Positions 1 to 7,892 of a stretch of DNA of 16,551 nucleotides are shown here, piece by piece. The stretch is from Christensenella sp964592155 (GTDB lineage: Bacteria; Bacillota; Clostridia; Christensenellales; Christensenellaceae): NCBI GenBank assembly GCA_964592155.1, contig CAZQDA010000066.1:1-16551 (forward strand), read 5' to 3'. Position 1 is the first letter of the stretch; each line of letters begins with the position of its first letter. The translations under genes were made by a program, and so were the position numbers. The notes beneath the pieces are model-generated. The model saw only the letters and a program-made list of their open reading frames with translations. It was not told the origin of the DNA and did no database searches.

Positions 1-1
1 A

Positions 2-55
2 GTGGCGTTTGACAGCTTTATCAAGGCGCAGAAGGCCAAAGAGGTTGTTGCGTAA
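2..55 (+). CDS. 3' end of an unidentified protein (partial)
   Basis: An open frame enters from the left edge and stops at TAA 53-55, giving 17 residues that end in KAKEVVA. The composition (small, charged, no membrane character) fits the C-terminal helix of a soluble enzyme, but the fragment is too short to assign to a family. It lies 103 bases upstream of the lyxose-isomerase-family gene on the same strand, so it may belong to the same operon. Only the frame and stop are seen; the identity is unknown. Confidence 0.45.
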   Translation: MAFDSFIKAQKAKEVVA

Positions 56-85
56 GATTTACATACGGAAGACTGGCAATTGTGG

Positions 86-114
86 CAGGCGGCGGGTTTC
101 GTATTCGCCGCCTG
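86..114 (+). terminator. GC-rich hairpin between two genes
   Basis: CAGGCGGCG (86-94) pairs perfectly with CGCCGCCTG (106-114) around an 11-base loop. It follows the stop of the upstream gene by 30 bases. No T-tract follows (TATTCAAG), so it is a weak intrinsic terminator at best and may instead be an intercistronic mRNA-stability or processing hairpin. Confidence 0.45.
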
Positions 115-158
115 TATTCAAGTAATAAGCGCACTATAAGAATGAAGGAGAATGTACT

Positions 159-839
159 ATGAAAAGATCAGAGATCAATCAGATCATGAGAGACGCGGTG
201 AAATTCATCGATGAACAGAATTTTGCTTTGCCTCCGTTTGTCACATGGACCTATGAGGAATGGAAAGACAAAAACAGCGAATACGACGAAATCAAGGACA
301 ATATGCTTGGCTGGGACATCACAGATTTTGGCAGCGGAGATTTTCACAAAACAGGTCTTTTGATGATTACGCTTAGAAACGGAAGCTTTAACAATCCGAA
401 GTACGACAAGACCTATGCCGAAAAACTTCTGATCAGTGAAGAAGGACAGGTTACGCCTTATCATTTTCACTGGAAAAAGCAGGAAGATATCATCAACAGG
501 GGCGGCGGACTGCTCGTGCTGAAGTGCTACAACTCAGGTAAAGACGGCGAAAGGCTCGATACGCCTGTGACGATCTTCCAGGATGGCAGGGCTTACGAAG
601 TGGAAGCCGGCTCTCGAATCGAAATCGGCAGGGGCGAAAGTATTTCTCTTCCGACAGGCCAGTACCATACCTTCTGGGCGGAAGGCGGCAAGTGCCTGAT
701 CGGCGAAGTTTCGCGTGTGAACGACGACAATGTGGACAACCGCTTCTATGAAGCAAAAGGTCGTTTCCCCACAATTGAGGAAGACGAAGCAATCCTTTAC
801 CCGCTGTTCAGCGAATATCCGAACATGCCCGGGAAATAA
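159..839 (+). CDS. D-lyxose ketol-isomerase family protein (DUF1498, cupin)
   Basis: This 226-residue protein matches the D-lyxose isomerase family in length and layout: an N-terminal MKRSEIN helix followed by a cupin barrel. The family interconverts D-lyxose and D-xylulose, and often also D-mannose and D-fructose, with a divalent metal (usually Mn). The expected metal ligands are visible: H102 and H104 in YHFHWKKQED, E109 in the same stretch, and H170 in LPTGQYHTFW. The start is supported by AAGGAG at 144-149, nine bases upstream of the ATG. It is cytoplasmic, with no signal peptide. The FGGY kinase gene follows after 78 bases on the same strand, which suits an isomerase feeding a ketose to a kinase. 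The family call is firm; the true substrate in this operon is inferred and could be another aldose. Confidence 0.85.
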   Translation: MKRSEINQIMRDAVKFIDEQNFALPPFVTWTYEEWKDKNSEYDEIKDNMLGWDITDFGSGDFHKTGLLMITLRNGSFNNPKYDKTYAEKLLISEEGQVTPYHFHWKKQEDIINRGGGLLVLKCYNSGKDGERLDTPVTIFQDGRAYEVEAGSRIEIGRGESISLPTGQYHTFWAEGGKCLIGEVSRVNDDNVDNRFYEAKGRFPTIEEDEAILYPLFSEYPNMPGK

Positions 840-857
840 GAAAATTTTCTTGGCGGC

Positions 858-887
858 TGCCGCATTCCTGAACAGCAGGATGCGGCA
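858..887 (+). other. Intercistronic stem-loop between isomerase and kinase
   Basis: TGCCGCAT (858-865) pairs with ATGCGGCA (880-887), and CCTG (867-870) pairs with CAGG (876-879), leaving one bulged T and a five-base loop. No T-run follows, so termination is unlikely. A role in mRNA processing or in setting different levels of the two products is inferred. Confidence 0.5.
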
Positions 888-917
888 AACCGCTATTTGA
901 CTTGATGGAGTGGTTTT

Positions 918-2405
918 ATGTATGTAATTGGGCTTGATGTAGGGACATCCGGTGTAAAAAGTACGGTCTTTGATGAAAAGGCAAACGTGCTGCACCATGC
1001 ATATCGGGAATACGATTTGATCTGTCCGGGGGATGGCATGTTTGAGCTTGACCCGCGGGTATTGATCAAAAAAGCTTTTGAGGTTTTGGCTGAATCTACG
1101 CAGGCATGCGATAAAAAAGAGATTCGCGCGATTTGCGTGACGTCTTTTGGGGAATCGTTCGTCTGCTTTGATGAGAATGATCAGATTCTGGCAAACACGA
1201 TGATCTATATGGATCACAGGGGGACGCAGGAGGGAGAAGAATTCAAGGAATTATTCTCTGAGGAAGAAATTTTCCGGAAATCCGGAAATTACGTTGACCC
1301 CATGTTTGCGGTATATAAATTGAGATGGCTTCATAAAAACCAGCCGGAAATGATGGCAAAGGTGAAGCGCATTTCATTTATTACAGATTTTATTACATAT
1401 ATGCTGGGCGCAGACCATATCTGCGATTATTCGCTTGCCGCACGCAGCGGGATGTTTGACTTCAGCGAAAAAACATGGTGGAAGCCGGCGGTGGAGTTTG
1501 CCGGAATCGACCTTTCTGTGCTGCCCAAGGCAGCGCCGGGCGGAAGCGTGGTAGGCACCATGAGCAGCCGCGTGGCGGGTGAGCTTGGCATGACGACAGA
1601 CGTGAAACTGATTGTGGGAGGTCACGACCAGATTTTGGCGGCTGTGGGCAGCGGCGCCCGTGAAGAGGGCGATATTGCAAACGGCATGGGTACGGTTGAC
1701 TGCCTTACCGCGGTTATGGACGGCGGCAGTATGAATATGGAAAAGATGCTGGGCTACAAATTCCCTATCGTTCCTTATTTAAAGGAAAATCAATATGTGA
1801 CCTATGCGTTTAATATGTCGGGCGGATGCACAGTGAAATGGTTTCGCGATACGATTGCCAAAGATATTGCGGATTTGCCGAACGCTTATGAGATTTTGAA
1901 CGAAGAGGCACCGGCAAAACCGACTAACATTATCACGCTGCCCTATTTTGCGGGAAGCGGCACGCCGTATTCGGATAGTATTACGCCTGCTGCCATGGTG
2001 GGCATGAGGCTTAATACCTCGCGTGGAGATTTGTTCCGCGGCTTCATGGAAGGCGAAACCTATGAAATGAAGCTGAACATTGACTGTCTTGAGGATATCG
2101 GTATTCACCTGAAACGAATTATCACGGTGGGGGGCGGCTCGAAATCACCCATGTGGATGCAAATTCGCGCGGATATCTTCGAGCAGGAGGTTTGTATTCC
2201 CAAGAACAGCGAGGCGGGTACGCTGGCAAGCGCAATTCTGTGCTACAATCAGATTGGCGTGTACGACAGCATCGAGCAGGCACAGAAGGATTTGATCGGA
2301 TACAAGGCAACGTTCAAGCCGCAGGAGGAAAACTCCGCTGTTTACAGGAAGAACTATGGGCAATACAAACGAATTTATGAAGCGATAAAGGAGATATATC
2401 GATGA
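918..2405 (+). CDS. FGGY-family carbohydrate kinase (xylulokinase/fuculokinase type)
   Basis: This 495-residue cytoplasmic kinase phosphorylates a ketose or polyol with ATP. The N-terminal phosphate loop is IGLDVGTSGVKSTVFD (residues 4-19), the sugar-facing motif is YMDHRG (97-102), the probable catalytic Asp is D237 in GGHDQI, and the C-terminal adenosine-binding loop is VGGGSKSPMW (near 405). Length is typical of the family. The start has GATGGAG upstream at about ten bases. Its stop overlaps the start of the aldolase gene by four bases (ATGA), so the two are probably translationally coupled and work in sequence. If the upstream isomerase makes D-xylulose, this would be a xylulokinase. The aldolase partner, however, suggests a kinase giving a ketose phosphate that can be cleaved to DHAP. 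Family certain, substrate unknown. Confidence 0.88.
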   Translation: MYVIGLDVGTSGVKSTVFDEKANVLHHAYREYDLICPGDGMFELDPRVLIKKAFEVLAESTQACDKKEIRAICVTSFGESFVCFDENDQILANTMIYMDHRGTQEGEEFKELFSEEEIFRKSGNYVDPMFAVYKLRWLHKNQPEMMAKVKRISFITDFITYMLGADHICDYSLAARSGMFDFSEKTWWKPAVEFAGIDLSVLPKAAPGGSVVGTMSSRVAGELGMTTDVKLIVGGHDQILAAVGSGAREEGDIANGMGTVDCLTAVMDGGSMNMEKMLGYKFPIVPYLKENQYVTYAFNMSGGCTVKWFRDTIAKDIADLPNAYEILNEEAPAKPTNIITLPYFAGSGTPYSDSITPAAMVGMRLNTSRGDLFRGFMEGETYEMKLNIDCLEDIGIHLKRIITVGGGSKSPMWMQIRADIFEQEVCIPKNSEAGTLASAILCYNQIGVYDSIEQAQKDLIGYKATFKPQEENSAVYRKNYGQYKRIYEAIKEIYR

Positions 2406-3313
2406 TGGATGCAAAAGACGCAGTAAGAAGAGCGAGAAAACACGGAACAGTGATTCCGGCCTATAATATTCCTTATCTACCGATGGTAAAGCCTGTTGTG
2501 CAGGCGGTGGTTGATATGAATTCGATTGCAATGATTCAGGTTGCAAGGGTGGAATGGGAAAAATTCGGTTCACAAAGCCTCGAGGCGGTTGCGGAAGAGT
2601 ACAACAAGTTCAAGAATGAAAAGCACACGCTGCTGCACCTTGACCATGTTCCGGTGATTGACGAGGATTTGAAGGAAGTTGATTACATGCCGATCATCGA
2701 GCGCGCGGTGAAAGCCGGTTATCAGTCGGTGATGATCGACGCGTCGCGGCTTGACCTTAACGGAAACATCGAAGCGACAAAAAAGGTTGCGGATGTGGCG
2801 CACGCGGCTGGAATTCCCTGCGAATCCGAGCTGGGAGCGGTTATGGGGCACGAGAGCGGTCCGCGGATTCCTTATGAAGAAATTTTTGCGACCAAGAAAG
2901 GTTTTACAGACCTTGAAGAGGCCAAAGTATTTGTGGAAAAAAGCGACTGCGACTGGCTTTCCGTCGCGGTAGGCAGCATCCACGGCGCGGTTGCGGACAA
3001 TCTCCGTCACCAGAAAAAGCCGGAAGCAAGGCTCGATATTGACCATATCAAAGCCCTCGCGCAAGCGACAGGCGTTCCGCTTGTGCTGCACGGCGGAAGC
3101 GGCATCAACAAGGAATGCATCAGGGAGGGCATCAAGGCCGGCATTGCGAAAATCAATGTGGGAACGGAAATCCGTCAGGCATACGAAGAGGCTCTTGCTG
3201 ACGACGAAAAGAATGTGGAGATTGCACAAAAGGCGGTTTATGACAAGGTATGCGAAGTCATTACCGATATGCTGTGCATCAAGGACACGCGCAGCCTGCT
3301 TTACGAAGACTGA
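2402..3313 (+). CDS. Class II fructose/tagatose-bisphosphate aldolase family protein
   Basis: This 303-residue zinc aldolase is of the FBA/GatY/KbaY/IolJ family, which cleaves a ketose phosphate to DHAP plus an aldehyde. Expected landmarks are all present: LHLDHV with D81 and H82 (catalytic Asp and zinc His), ESELGAVMG (E143), VGSIHGAV (zinc H194), LVLHGGSGI (zinc H230, phosphate-binding Gly loop) and KINVGTEIRQAY near 250-261. The catalytic set is therefore complete. The ATG at 2402 overlaps the kinase stop; a second ATG lies at 2405 and would remove one residue. Pairing with an FGGY kinase rather than a PfkB kinase argues against the usual tagatose-6-P route and for direct cleavage of a ketose 1-phosphate or a similar product. 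That last step is inference. Confidence 0.87.
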   Translation: MMDAKDAVRRARKHGTVIPAYNIPYLPMVKPVVQAVVDMNSIAMIQVARVEWEKFGSQSLEAVAEEYNKFKNEKHTLLHLDHVPVIDEDLKEVDYMPIIERAVKAGYQSVMIDASRLDLNGNIEATKKVADVAHAAGIPCESELGAVMGHESGPRIPYEEIFATKKGFTDLEEAKVFVEKSDCDWLSVAVGSIHGAVADNLRHQKKPEARLDIDHIKALAQATGVPLVLHGGSGINKECIREGIKAGIAKINVGTEIRQAYEEALADDEKNVEIAQKAVYDKVCEVITDMLCIKDTRSLLYED

Positions 3314-3339
3314 CTAAAATCAGGGAAAGGGATTGCGAT

Positions 3340-4371
3340 ATGAACGGATATGAGAGAATGCTTGCCACCCTCCACAAGGAGAAGGTGGACCACACTCCTT
3401 CCATGGAGATTATGATTGACCAGACGATCATTGACGCACTCACCAGCACAGGCGATTACATGGATTTGTGCGATTACCTTGATCTGGACGCGGTCATCAC
3501 GAATACGCCGTCCACGCTTTACCGCAACGAGGTGATCGATGCGGAAAAGGGAACATTTAAAAATGAATGGGGTACGGTGCGCCAGAAAGGCAAAGAGGTC
3601 GTATCCGCGATTGTAGACGAGCCGATCAAAAAGGCGGAGGACGTTTACAAGTATGTCGCGCCCGACCCGAACGACGAATACAGATTTGAATACCTGCGCT
3701 CTCTCATTAAGCGCTTTAAGGGCAAAAGGCTGGTTGGAATGCATATGCACGATGCGTTTAACTATCCTTATTACCTGATGGGTATGGAGAACCTGTTTGT
3801 GACCATGTTTGAAAATCCGGACGCGGTGCACAAGATTGTTGAAATCTCTGTGGAGCATAACATTGCGCTTGCAAAGAAAGCCGTGTCGCTCGGTGCGGAT
3901 TATATCCTGCTGGGAGACGATTACGGCGGCGGAAACCAGTTGCTTGTTTCACCTCCGATGTTCCGTGAATTTTTCCTGCCCGGTTTTCAGGCGGTGGTGT
4001 CGGCTGTAAAAGATATGGGCGTATTCTGCTTTAAGCATTGCTGCGGCGACATCAACGAAATTCTGGACGACATGGTGGCAACCGGCATCGATGTGCTTCA
4101 CCCGCTTGACCCGTCCGCAAATATGGACATTATGGCAGTGAAAGAAAAATATAAAGATTTGGTTGTGATGGGCGGCATCAATTGCTATGAGCCGCTGTGT
4201 GAATTCAGCGAGGAACAAATCGCTGAGGAGACGCGCAGGATGATTAATACGGTGGGCGTGGACGGCAGGTACATCATTGCGTCCTCCAACAGCGTACACT
4301 CTGACGCGAAGCCTGAAAACTACCGCGTGATGCAGGAAGTGCGCAGGGAAACACCGGTGATTTATAAATAA
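3340..4371 (+). CDS. Uroporphyrinogen decarboxylase/MtaA-type protein of unknown role
   Basis: This 343-residue protein has the UroD/MtaA/CmuA TIM-barrel fold. The frame is open further upstream, but the ATG at 3340 has AGGGAAAGG before it and begins with MNGYERML, the usual start of the family; an upstream start would overlap the aldolase gene. A metal site of the MtaA type can be seen: H233, C235 (and C234) in FKHCCGD, plus C282 in GGINCYEP. The arginine-rich N-terminal motif of true heme-pathway UroD is absent, and no heme genes are near, so porphyrin decarboxylation is unlikely. MtaA-type relatives move methyl groups between a corrinoid protein and a thiol. No corrinoid protein is encoded in the window. 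Its place inside a tightly packed sugar operon suggests a step on a modified sugar or its breakdown product. Fold confident, reaction unknown. Confidence 0.75.
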   Translation: MNGYERMLATLHKEKVDHTPSMEIMIDQTIIDALTSTGDYMDLCDYLDLDAVITNTPSTLYRNEVIDAEKGTFKNEWGTVRQKGKEVVSAIVDEPIKKAEDVYKYVAPDPNDEYRFEYLRSLIKRFKGKRLVGMHMHDAFNYPYYLMGMENLFVTMFENPDAVHKIVEISVEHNIALAKKAVSLGADYILLGDDYGGGNQLLVSPPMFREFFLPGFQAVVSAVKDMGVFCFKHCCGDINEILDDMVATGIDVLHPLDPSANMDIMAVKEKYKDLVVMGGINCYEPLCEFSEEQIAEETRRMINTVGVDGRYIIASSNSVHSDAKPENYRVMQEVRRETPVIYK

Positions 4372-4425
4372 GAAACCGGAGTAAAACGAGAGATTGGTTC
4401 TGAATGGATGGGAGGTAATCCACTT

Positions 4426-5820
4426 ATGACGACATTTGCATTATTTTATGGAAACAGGGCATTTATGCCGGACGATGTAATCGATGAGGCGCGTCCGCAG
4501 CTTGAAAAAGCGGTGAAGGACGCTGGCTGTGATTTTATCAGTATGGACGTGGGCCTGACAAGCCACGGCGCAGCGGAAACAGTTGCGGAAGGCAAAATTT
4601 TCGCAAAGTTTTTGGAAGAGAATAAGGGAAAATTTGACGGTGTGATCGCGTGCCTTGCAAATTTCAGCGACGAGGCGTCGGCTGTTGCGGCATTGAAGGA
4701 CTGCGGCGTGCCGATTTTAATTCAGGCTTGTCCGGATGAAATGGGCAAGATGGATTTTGCAGGAAGACGGGACGCATTTTGCGGCAAGCTTGCAATCACA
4801 GATTTATTTTACCAGTATGGCATCAAATTTTCGCTCACACAGTCGCACGTTGTGGCTTTAGACAGCGACGAATTCCAGCAGGAGCTGAAAAAGTTCGGCG
4901 CGGTATGCCGCATTGTGAAAGGACTCAAAAATCTGACGATCGCCGCCATCGGCGCGCGTGTTTCCGCGTTTAAGACGATGCGTTTTGACGAGCTGACAGC
5001 GCAGAAGTATGGCGTTACGGTTGAAACGATTGATCTGGCAGACTTTTTCCTGCGGATGAGATCGCTCGATTCTTCCTCTAAGGAGTTTGCTGACAAGCTT
5101 GAGTATTATAAAAATTATGCGAACTGCACAAAGGTTCCGGCTGATGCAATGGACAAGATGGTACGTGCCAGCCTTGCGGCGGACCAGATTGCCGCAGAGT
5201 TGGAAACGGACTGCATGACAATCCGCTGCTGGGATGAATTCCAGCGCGAAATGCAGATTTCCGCCTGCAACCTGATCAGCGAGCTCAATGACCGCGGCAT
5301 TGTAACCGCGTGTGAACTCGACGTTGCAAACGCAATTTCCATGAAGGCGCTCGCGAGCGCGTCGCAGGATCCGGCAATGTGCCTTGACTTTAACAACAAC
5401 TATGGCGATGATCCCAACAAGTGCATCCTGTTCCACTGCGGGCCAATTTGCAATACGCTGATGACTGGCAAAGGCGAGATCGTCGAGCATAAGATGTTTA
5501 AAAAGACAATGGGAGACGATGTGAGCTGGGGAGTCAATCAGGGCTTCATCAAGGCAATGCCCATGACTTACTCCAGTGCAAAAACAGACAGCGGAAAGAT
5601 CGTTGCCTATGTGGATAACGGTATTTTCACCGGCGATCCGATCGAGGACGGATATTTTGGCACGGGCGGCGTTGCTTACATTGAAAATATGCAGAAAAAG
5701 CTGTATGACATTGCAAAGAATGGATTTAGGCATCACGTGAGCGTTTCATCCGGACAGAATAAGGATGCGATGCTCGAAGCATACAAAACCTACATCGGAT
5801 TTGACATCATGGAGCTGTGA
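4426..5820 (+). CDS. L-fucose/L-arabinose isomerase fold protein
   Basis: This 464-residue protein belongs to the FucI/AraA-like isomerase superfamily, which converts aldoses to ketoses with Mn. Candidate metal ligands are E297 in TACELDV and D321 in CLDFNN, 24 residues apart as for the metal Glu and Asp of classical FucI, plus H436/H437 in FRHHVSV near the C-terminus. The N-terminal third (FALFYGNRAF) is unlike standard FucI, and the chain is shorter than FucI (about 590) and nearer AraA (about 500), so it is a distinct subfamily. The start at 4426 is chosen because GGGAGGT lies just upstream; an in-frame ATG at 4408 precedes that site and would put the ribosome site inside the gene. It is the last gene before a strong terminator. 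Substrate not assigned; a non-catalytic or reductase-like role cannot be excluded. Confidence 0.72.
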   Translation: MTTFALFYGNRAFMPDDVIDEARPQLEKAVKDAGCDFISMDVGLTSHGAAETVAEGKIFAKFLEENKGKFDGVIACLANFSDEASAVAALKDCGVPILIQACPDEMGKMDFAGRRDAFCGKLAITDLFYQYGIKFSLTQSHVVALDSDEFQQELKKFGAVCRIVKGLKNLTIAAIGARVSAFKTMRFDELTAQKYGVTVETIDLADFFLRMRSLDSSSKEFADKLEYYKNYANCTKVPADAMDKMVRASLAADQIAAELETDCMTIRCWDEFQREMQISACNLISELNDRGIVTACELDVANAISMKALASASQDPAMCLDFNNNYGDDPNKCILFHCGPICNTLMTGKGEIVEHKMFKKTMGDDVSWGVNQGFIKAMPMTYSSAKTDSGKIVAYVDNGIFTGDPIEDGYFGTGGVAYIENMQKKLYDIAKNGFRHHVSVSSGQNKDAMLEAYKTYIGFDIMEL

Positions 5821-5891
5821 CAGCAAATGATTGGGGTTTCATAAGCGAGGTTTGAAATAGGAGCATATAATCTTGCAGCTCTATTTCCTCA

Positions 5892-5921
5892 AAAAGGAAG
5901 GTGTGAAAACACCTTCCTTTT
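5892..5921 (+). terminator. Intrinsic terminator of the catabolic operon
   Basis: A perfect 13-base-pair stem (5892-5904 with 5909-5921) closes on a GAAA tetraloop, and the descending arm runs into TTTTATTTTT. The shape is that of a strong Rho-independent terminator, placed 71 bases after the last stop of the operon. The mirrored A-run could also let it work on the other strand. Confidence 0.92.
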
Positions 5922-6022
5922 ATTTTTACTAAAGCATAGAGGCAAGCAGAAGATTAAAAATTCAGTTGAATGTTTAAAAAGAATCCAGTCTGGAACGCAA
6001 GTGCGGCGTACGAGTAAAAATG

Positions 6023-6039
6023 CAAGTAAATTTTACTTG
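6023..6039 (+). promoter_or_regulatory. 17-base palindrome, candidate operator
   Basis: CAAGTAAA (6023-6030) and TTTACTTG (6032-6039) are perfect reverse complements around a single T. The site lies 52 bases before the ribbon-helix-helix gene. A possible -10 (TATAGT, 6045-6050) starts six bases downstream, and the matching -35 position falls inside the palindrome, so a bound protein would block the polymerase. The encoded ribbon-helix-helix protein, a class that binds short palindromes as dimers or tetramers, is the obvious candidate. The palindrome is seen; the binding is inferred. Confidence 0.6.
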
Positions 6040-6091
6040 TATTTTATAGTGCGGAATTCTTTTACACTAGGATGAGAGGAGGAGGTGCGAA

Positions 6092-6277
6092 ATGGAACGT
6101 GTCAAAGCATTTGAAATTAAAAAGCCGACGTCTTCAAATAAAACAATCAGAATGCCGGATGAGCTGATTGGCAGACTTGAAATTCTGGCCAAGGAAAAGG
6201 ACATCTCCTTTAACAAGCTGGTGGTGCAGTGTTGTGAGTTTGCGCTTGCAAACCTCGGCGAAGAAGACGAAGGCTGA
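6092..6277 (+). CDS. Small ribbon-helix-helix DNA-binding protein
   Basis: This 61-residue protein has a very strong ribosome site (GAGGAGGAGGTG) before its ATG. Residues 16-21 (NKTIRM) form the DNA-contacting beta strand, followed by helix A (PDELIGRLEILAKEKD) and, after the ISFNK turn, helix B (LVVQCCEFALANL). This is the Arc/MetJ/CopG-type layout, which acts as a dimer on DNA. An N-terminal tail of about 14 polar residues precedes the fold. The response regulator gene follows 30 bases later on the same strand, so the two are probably co-transcribed. It most likely controls its own operon through the palindrome at 6023-6039. No toxin gene follows, so an antitoxin role is not supported. Confidence 0.78.
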   Translation: MERVKAFEIKKPTSSNKTIRMPDELIGRLEILAKEKDISFNKLVVQCCEFALANLGEEDEG

Positions 6278-6307
6278 AAAAGAAACAAAAATGGGAACGG
6301 GTAGGAC

Positions 6308-7882
6308 ATGTACAGAATTTTAATTGTAGACGACGAGCCGCTCGTGCGGCGTGGGATCAAGAGAAGCGTTAACTGGAATGAGCTCGATGTGGAAATGGTC
6401 GCGGAAGCGGAAAACGGGATCGAGGCGATGGAACAGGTGCTGGAAACAGAGCCTGATATTATTTTATTGGATATTTGCATGCCCAGAATGGACGGGCTGG
6501 AATTTGCGAGCATTGTGAAAAAACGGTATCCGCATATTAAGGTTATCATCATTACAGGCTTTGATGATTTTGAATATGCGCGCAGCGCCCTGCGCACGGG
6601 TGTTGACGATTACATTTTAAAGCCGGTTACAAAAGAGATGGTTGCGGATGTTGTAAAGGCGCAACTGGAAAGAATCGTGGAGGAGCAAAAGCAAAATCAG
6701 CCACAGAAAAACGACGCGTTAAAGGCTACGGCAATTCTTAATTCCGTAATGAAGCAGGAGGCGCGCGCGTTGCAGGAAATTCCTGCGTTTTGTGAATATA
6801 CCGGACTTTCAGATCAGGATGTCTATTTGGTGATCATGAAGGATTATCTGGCGGATTGTGAAATTTGGAGCGGTGACACAGACGATCAGCTCGCTGCGTT
6901 TGCAATTCTGAATATAGCGGGAGAGCTGTTGCAAATCGAGAGCAGCGGATTTGCGTTTGAGACTTACAAAAATGAACTTGCAATGGTGGTCTGCGGAAAG
7001 CCGCGGCGCAAGCTGGAAGAAATTTTGACCAAGATTTATCAGAGCGTATTGGGCTTTGTTGAGATACCCGTTGATTTTGCGGTTTCTTCAATCGGACAGC
7101 TAAAAGACCTTCCCAGGATGGCGGAAGAAGCAAGGGAGGCGCTTTTGTGCACCTTTGTGCTGTCCGACAGGAATATCATTTTTTACGAAGATATTATGGC
7201 GCATAAGAGCCGCGAATTTGAATATCCGGAGCAGATTGAGCGCGAGCTTCTGGAAACCATGTTTTCCAGCGAGACGGGAACGGAAAAAAGCTGCGAACTG
7301 ATTGGAGAATTTTTTTCAAAGCTCAAAGAGGTGACACCGGACGTTGCAAGATGCAAAAGCATGCTTTTGCGCCTTCTGCTAAAAATTTCCAACACGCTTG
7401 AGTCTGTGAGCGGACGGATGCAGGAGGAAAACGACGCGCAGTGCATGAATTTTGATCCGGTGGGGGTGCTGGAAACCTTTTCGACCCTGGACGAAGCGGA
7501 GGAGTGGCTAAGGAAGCTCTATGAGGAAACGTTTCGTTATGTTACGTCTATGAAATCCAGAAGCGGACAGCTCTTTTTAAAGATCAGGCAATACATTGAA
7601 AAAAATTATCAGGAAAGCGATTTGAACCTGAAAAAATGCAGCGAGGATTTATTTTTGAGCTCAGGATACATCAGCATGACGCTGAAAAAGAGCTCCGGAA
7701 AAACGTTTGTAGATTACCTCAATGAATACAGAGTGCAAAAGGCAGTCGCGCTTCTGGCGCAGCCTGAAAGCAAGGTATATGAGGTCGCAACGGAAGTGGG
7801 GTTCACGCACCAGACGTATTTCAGCTCGGTGTTTAAGAAGTTTATGGGGATGTCGCCCAAGCAATATAAAGAGCAGGCATAA
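6308..7882 (+). CDS. YesN-type response regulator with AraC DNA-binding domain
   Basis: This 524-residue cytoplasmic regulator has an N-terminal receiver domain (about 1-120) with acidic pocket D8/D9, phospho-acceptor D55 in IILLDICMPRMDG, T83 in IIITGF and K105 in YILKPV. A long central region (about 130-420) follows, with no catalytic motif that I recognise. The C-terminal AraC-type double helix-turn-helix (about 425-524) includes LSSGYISMTLKKSSG and VGFTHQTYFSSVFKKFMGMSPKQY. Such regulators act downstream of YesM/LytS-type sensor kinases and usually activate sugar uptake and catabolic genes. The sensor kinase gene starts ten bases after its stop. The likely targets are the ABC importer operon at 12532 and the catabolic operon at the left. 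Family firm, targets inferred. Confidence 0.92.
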   Translation: MYRILIVDDEPLVRRGIKRSVNWNELDVEMVAEAENGIEAMEQVLETEPDIILLDICMPRMDGLEFASIVKKRYPHIKVIIITGFDDFEYARSALRTGVDDYILKPVTKEMVADVVKAQLERIVEEQKQNQPQKNDALKATAILNSVMKQEARALQEIPAFCEYTGLSDQDVYLVIMKDYLADCEIWSGDTDDQLAAFAILNIAGELLQIESSGFAFETYKNELAMVVCGKPRRKLEEILTKIYQSVLGFVEIPVDFAVSSIGQLKDLPRMAEEAREALLCTFVLSDRNIIFYEDIMAHKSREFEYPEQIERELLETMFSSETGTEKSCELIGEFFSKLKEVTPDVARCKSMLLRLLLKISNTLESVSGRMQEENDAQCMNFDPVGVLETFSTLDEAEEWLRKLYEETFRYVTSMKSRSGQLFLKIRQYIEKNYQESDLNLKKCSEDLFLSSGYISMTLKKSSGKTFVDYLNEYRVQKAVALLAQPESKVYEVATEVGFTHQTYFSSVFKKFMGMSPKQYKEQA

Positions 7883-7892
7883 GGAGAGGATT

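Noticed and set aside
112..140. Possible -10 TATAAG before the lyxose-isomerase gene
   Set aside because: The -35 is poor, and the implied start of transcription would fall on the ribosome site, so it is unlikely to be a real promoter.
3250..3339. Longer N-terminus for the UroD-type protein
   Set aside because: It would overlap the aldolase gene by 64 bases and lacks a ribosome site; the ATG at 3340 has one and matches the family start.
4858..5736. 292-residue minus-strand open frame opposite the FucI-fold gene
   Set aside because: Antisense shadow with no start signal or recognisable motif.
6092..6277. Antitoxin of a toxin-antitoxin pair
   Set aside because: RHH proteins are often antitoxins, but the next gene is a response regulator and no small toxin frame is adjacent.
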